Origin: Gammaproteobacteria bacterium Ga0074134
Lineage (GTDB): Bacteria > Pseudomonadota > Gammaproteobacteria > Ga0077554 > Ga007554
Length of the DNA stretch: 64,000 nt
Assembly (NCBI GenBank): GCA_001464965.1
Contig: LNEJ01000059.1
Coordinates: 1 to 64,000, forward strand
Direction: 5' to 3'
Of this stretch, positions 63,020 to 64,000 are shown in pieces. Position 1 is the stretch's first letter. Every line of letters starts with the position of its first letter. Both the position numbers and the translations under genes were made by a program. The notes beneath the pieces were generated by a model that had not been told where the DNA came from, searched no databases, and saw only the letters and a list, made by a program, of their open reading frames with translations.

Positions 63020-64000
63020 ATGAAAAAAACGCTTTACGATATTTTTGAGGTGAGTCCAGACGCCAATCCCGAGGCTATCAGAAACGCTTACAAAAGCCTG
63101 GCACAACGTCACCACCCCGATAAAAATCAGGGCGACCCACACGCTGAAGAGGTTCTCAAGGCGATCAACTTCGCCTACGGTGTCCTTTCCGATCCCATGA
63201 AGCGTCTGGCCTATGATGCCAGTCTGGCCTCCGTGGGGGGCGTACAAAATCCTGCCATACCTCCCGGTGAGACCCGTTCACAGAGCGCAGACAATAAGGC
63301 CGATCTCCGGCGTCAGGGCGCCACTGGGGGAGATGTTTCGGACTCCGAAGCGGCTGCGCCTGAAGTGGATCATGCGGCACATGCGCTAGCCCAGCCAAAG
63401 AACCGCGTGGCAGTAATATTGCTCCTGGCGCTGCTGCTGGCCGGTGGTGTTGTGGTGTTGTTGCTGCCGGGCGGAAATGGCCAGGATGAAGTTTCCTCAC
63501 ATACTGCCACAAAGCCCGAGCATAAACTTGATGTTGCGCCGGGTGATCAGGTGGTGCAAGCGCCCCCTCCCTTGGCGAAAATGAGCCCCGCACCAGACCG
63601 GCAGGCGCCTGAAATCAAGCACGGCGATAGCGAGGGGCGCGCCAGTGCCGAGGTTCCCCAGCAGGATGCTGACGCCGCTCCCGGCAAGCCGCATGCCGCC
63701 GCGCCGCCCGTCAAGGCTGAGGTGGTTGCCCCAGCGCCCATTGGCAAGCAGAACAACGTTGCAGCCCAGAGCGCTAAAGTTCAAGCGCTTCCCCAGCCGC
63801 CCCTTGATGCGCGGGCCAATGTTGAAGCGTCAAATGCCAGACCTAAAGGCGCCGAGCATCCTCCGCAGCAGCTTGCCGGGCAGCCGGTCAAGGTGAACAA
63901 AGGTGGGGAGAAGCCCGCCAGCGAACAGGGTAAAGAGGCAGCTATCGATAGACAAGGTGATGAAAAGCAGAAAAGTATCCCTCCTGAGCAGTTTTCCCTG
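63020..64000 (+). CDS. Membrane-anchored J-domain protein, N-terminal part (cut by window end)
   Basis: The frame is open from the ATG at 63020 to the last base (327 codons). Residues about 4-66 are a DnaJ domain with the HPD motif at HHPDKN (31-36) and NFAYGVLSDPMKRLAYD. Residues about 130-149 are a membrane helix, followed by a Pro/Ala/Lys-rich disordered region. The J domain is cytosolic and would stimulate an Hsp70 at the membrane; the periplasmic part is unknown. A repeat copy and a hairpin precede it, and there is no good Shine-Dalgarno sequence, so its translation may be weak or regulated. Confidence 0.85.
   Translation, partial: MKKTLYDIFEVSPDANPEAIRNAYKSLAQRHHPDKNQGDPHAEEVLKAINFAYGVLSDPMKRLAYDASLASVGGVQNPAIPPGETRSQSADNKADLRRQGATGGDVSDSEAAAPEVDHAAHALAQPKNRVAVILLLALLLAGGVVVLLLPGGNGQDEVSSHTATKPEHKLDVAPGDQVVQAPPPLAKMSPAPDRQAPEIKHGDSEGRASAEVPQQDADAAPGKPHAAAPPVKAEVVAPAPIGKQNNVAAQSAKVQALPQPPLDARANVEASNARPKGAEHPPQQLAGQPVKVNKGGEKPASEQGKEAAIDRQGDEKQKSIPPEQFSL

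Overview
The window looks like a chromosomal segment of a free-living gammaproteobacterium, moderately GC-rich by eye. The order pilMNOPQ divergent from the PBP1A gene, M16 peptidase pair / ftsY-ftsE-ftsX-rpoH, rsfS/rlmH, maf-rng-yhdP, and a fused rlmKL all point to that class, possibly near Chromatiales-type sulfur bacteria (inference). A PEP-CTERM surface protein at the left edge implies an exosortase elsewhere in the genome. No tRNA, rRNA, CRISPR array, prophage or intact insertion sequence was found.

Layout. 1-1.4 kb: end of a PEP-CTERM protein and an unknown gene translationally linked to PBP1A. 1.4-8.9 kb: mrcA facing away from pilMNOPQ. 9-11.2 kb: arsC-like, apaG, a small zinc-ribbon membrane protein and a PfkB sugar kinase. 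11.2-17.8 kb: an M16 peptidase pair, then ftsY, ftsE, ftsX and rpoH, with a perfect CIRCE operator before rpoH. 18-24.5 kb: a heavy-metal RND efflux operon with a DUF3240 protein and a His-containing secreted protein. 24.5-29 kb: a 333-bp inverted-repeat element, a small secreted protein, glmU and glmS. 29-30.6 kb: accessory DUF4260 and trypsin-like genes. 30.8-33.2 kb: an operon resembling phospholipid remodelling (PlcP-type phosphoesterase, Agt-type glycosyltransferase, DgkA). 33.3-38.5 kb: a five-gene ABC-2 exporter like YbhGFSR with the ATPase split in two. 38.7-40 kb: an overlapping unknown gene pair (DUF1828-type). 40-48.6 kb: malic enzyme, YecA-like protein, rsgA, pyrC, rnt, a REC-GGDEF protein, rlmKL and rsfS. 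48.7-52.7 kb: OmpA-like lipoprotein, rlmH, and a Braun-type lipoprotein between two L,D-transpeptidases. 52.8-62.6 kb: maf, rng, yhdP, psd, pncC, thpR and a DegQ-like protease. 63-64 kb: start of a membrane-anchored J-domain protein, cut by the window end.

A theme is cell-envelope biology: pilus secretin, PBP1A, FtsEX, GlmU/GlmS, L,D-transpeptidases with Lpp, YhdP, Psd, HtrA and lipid remodelling. A second theme is small palindromic repeats that sit exactly on the 3' ends of genes and supply their stop codons (ftsE, rpoH, psd; read through in the PfkB gene; hairpins over the stops at 24037 and 29137). At least one repeat family has three copies in the window (38.5, 58.9 and 62.7 kb).
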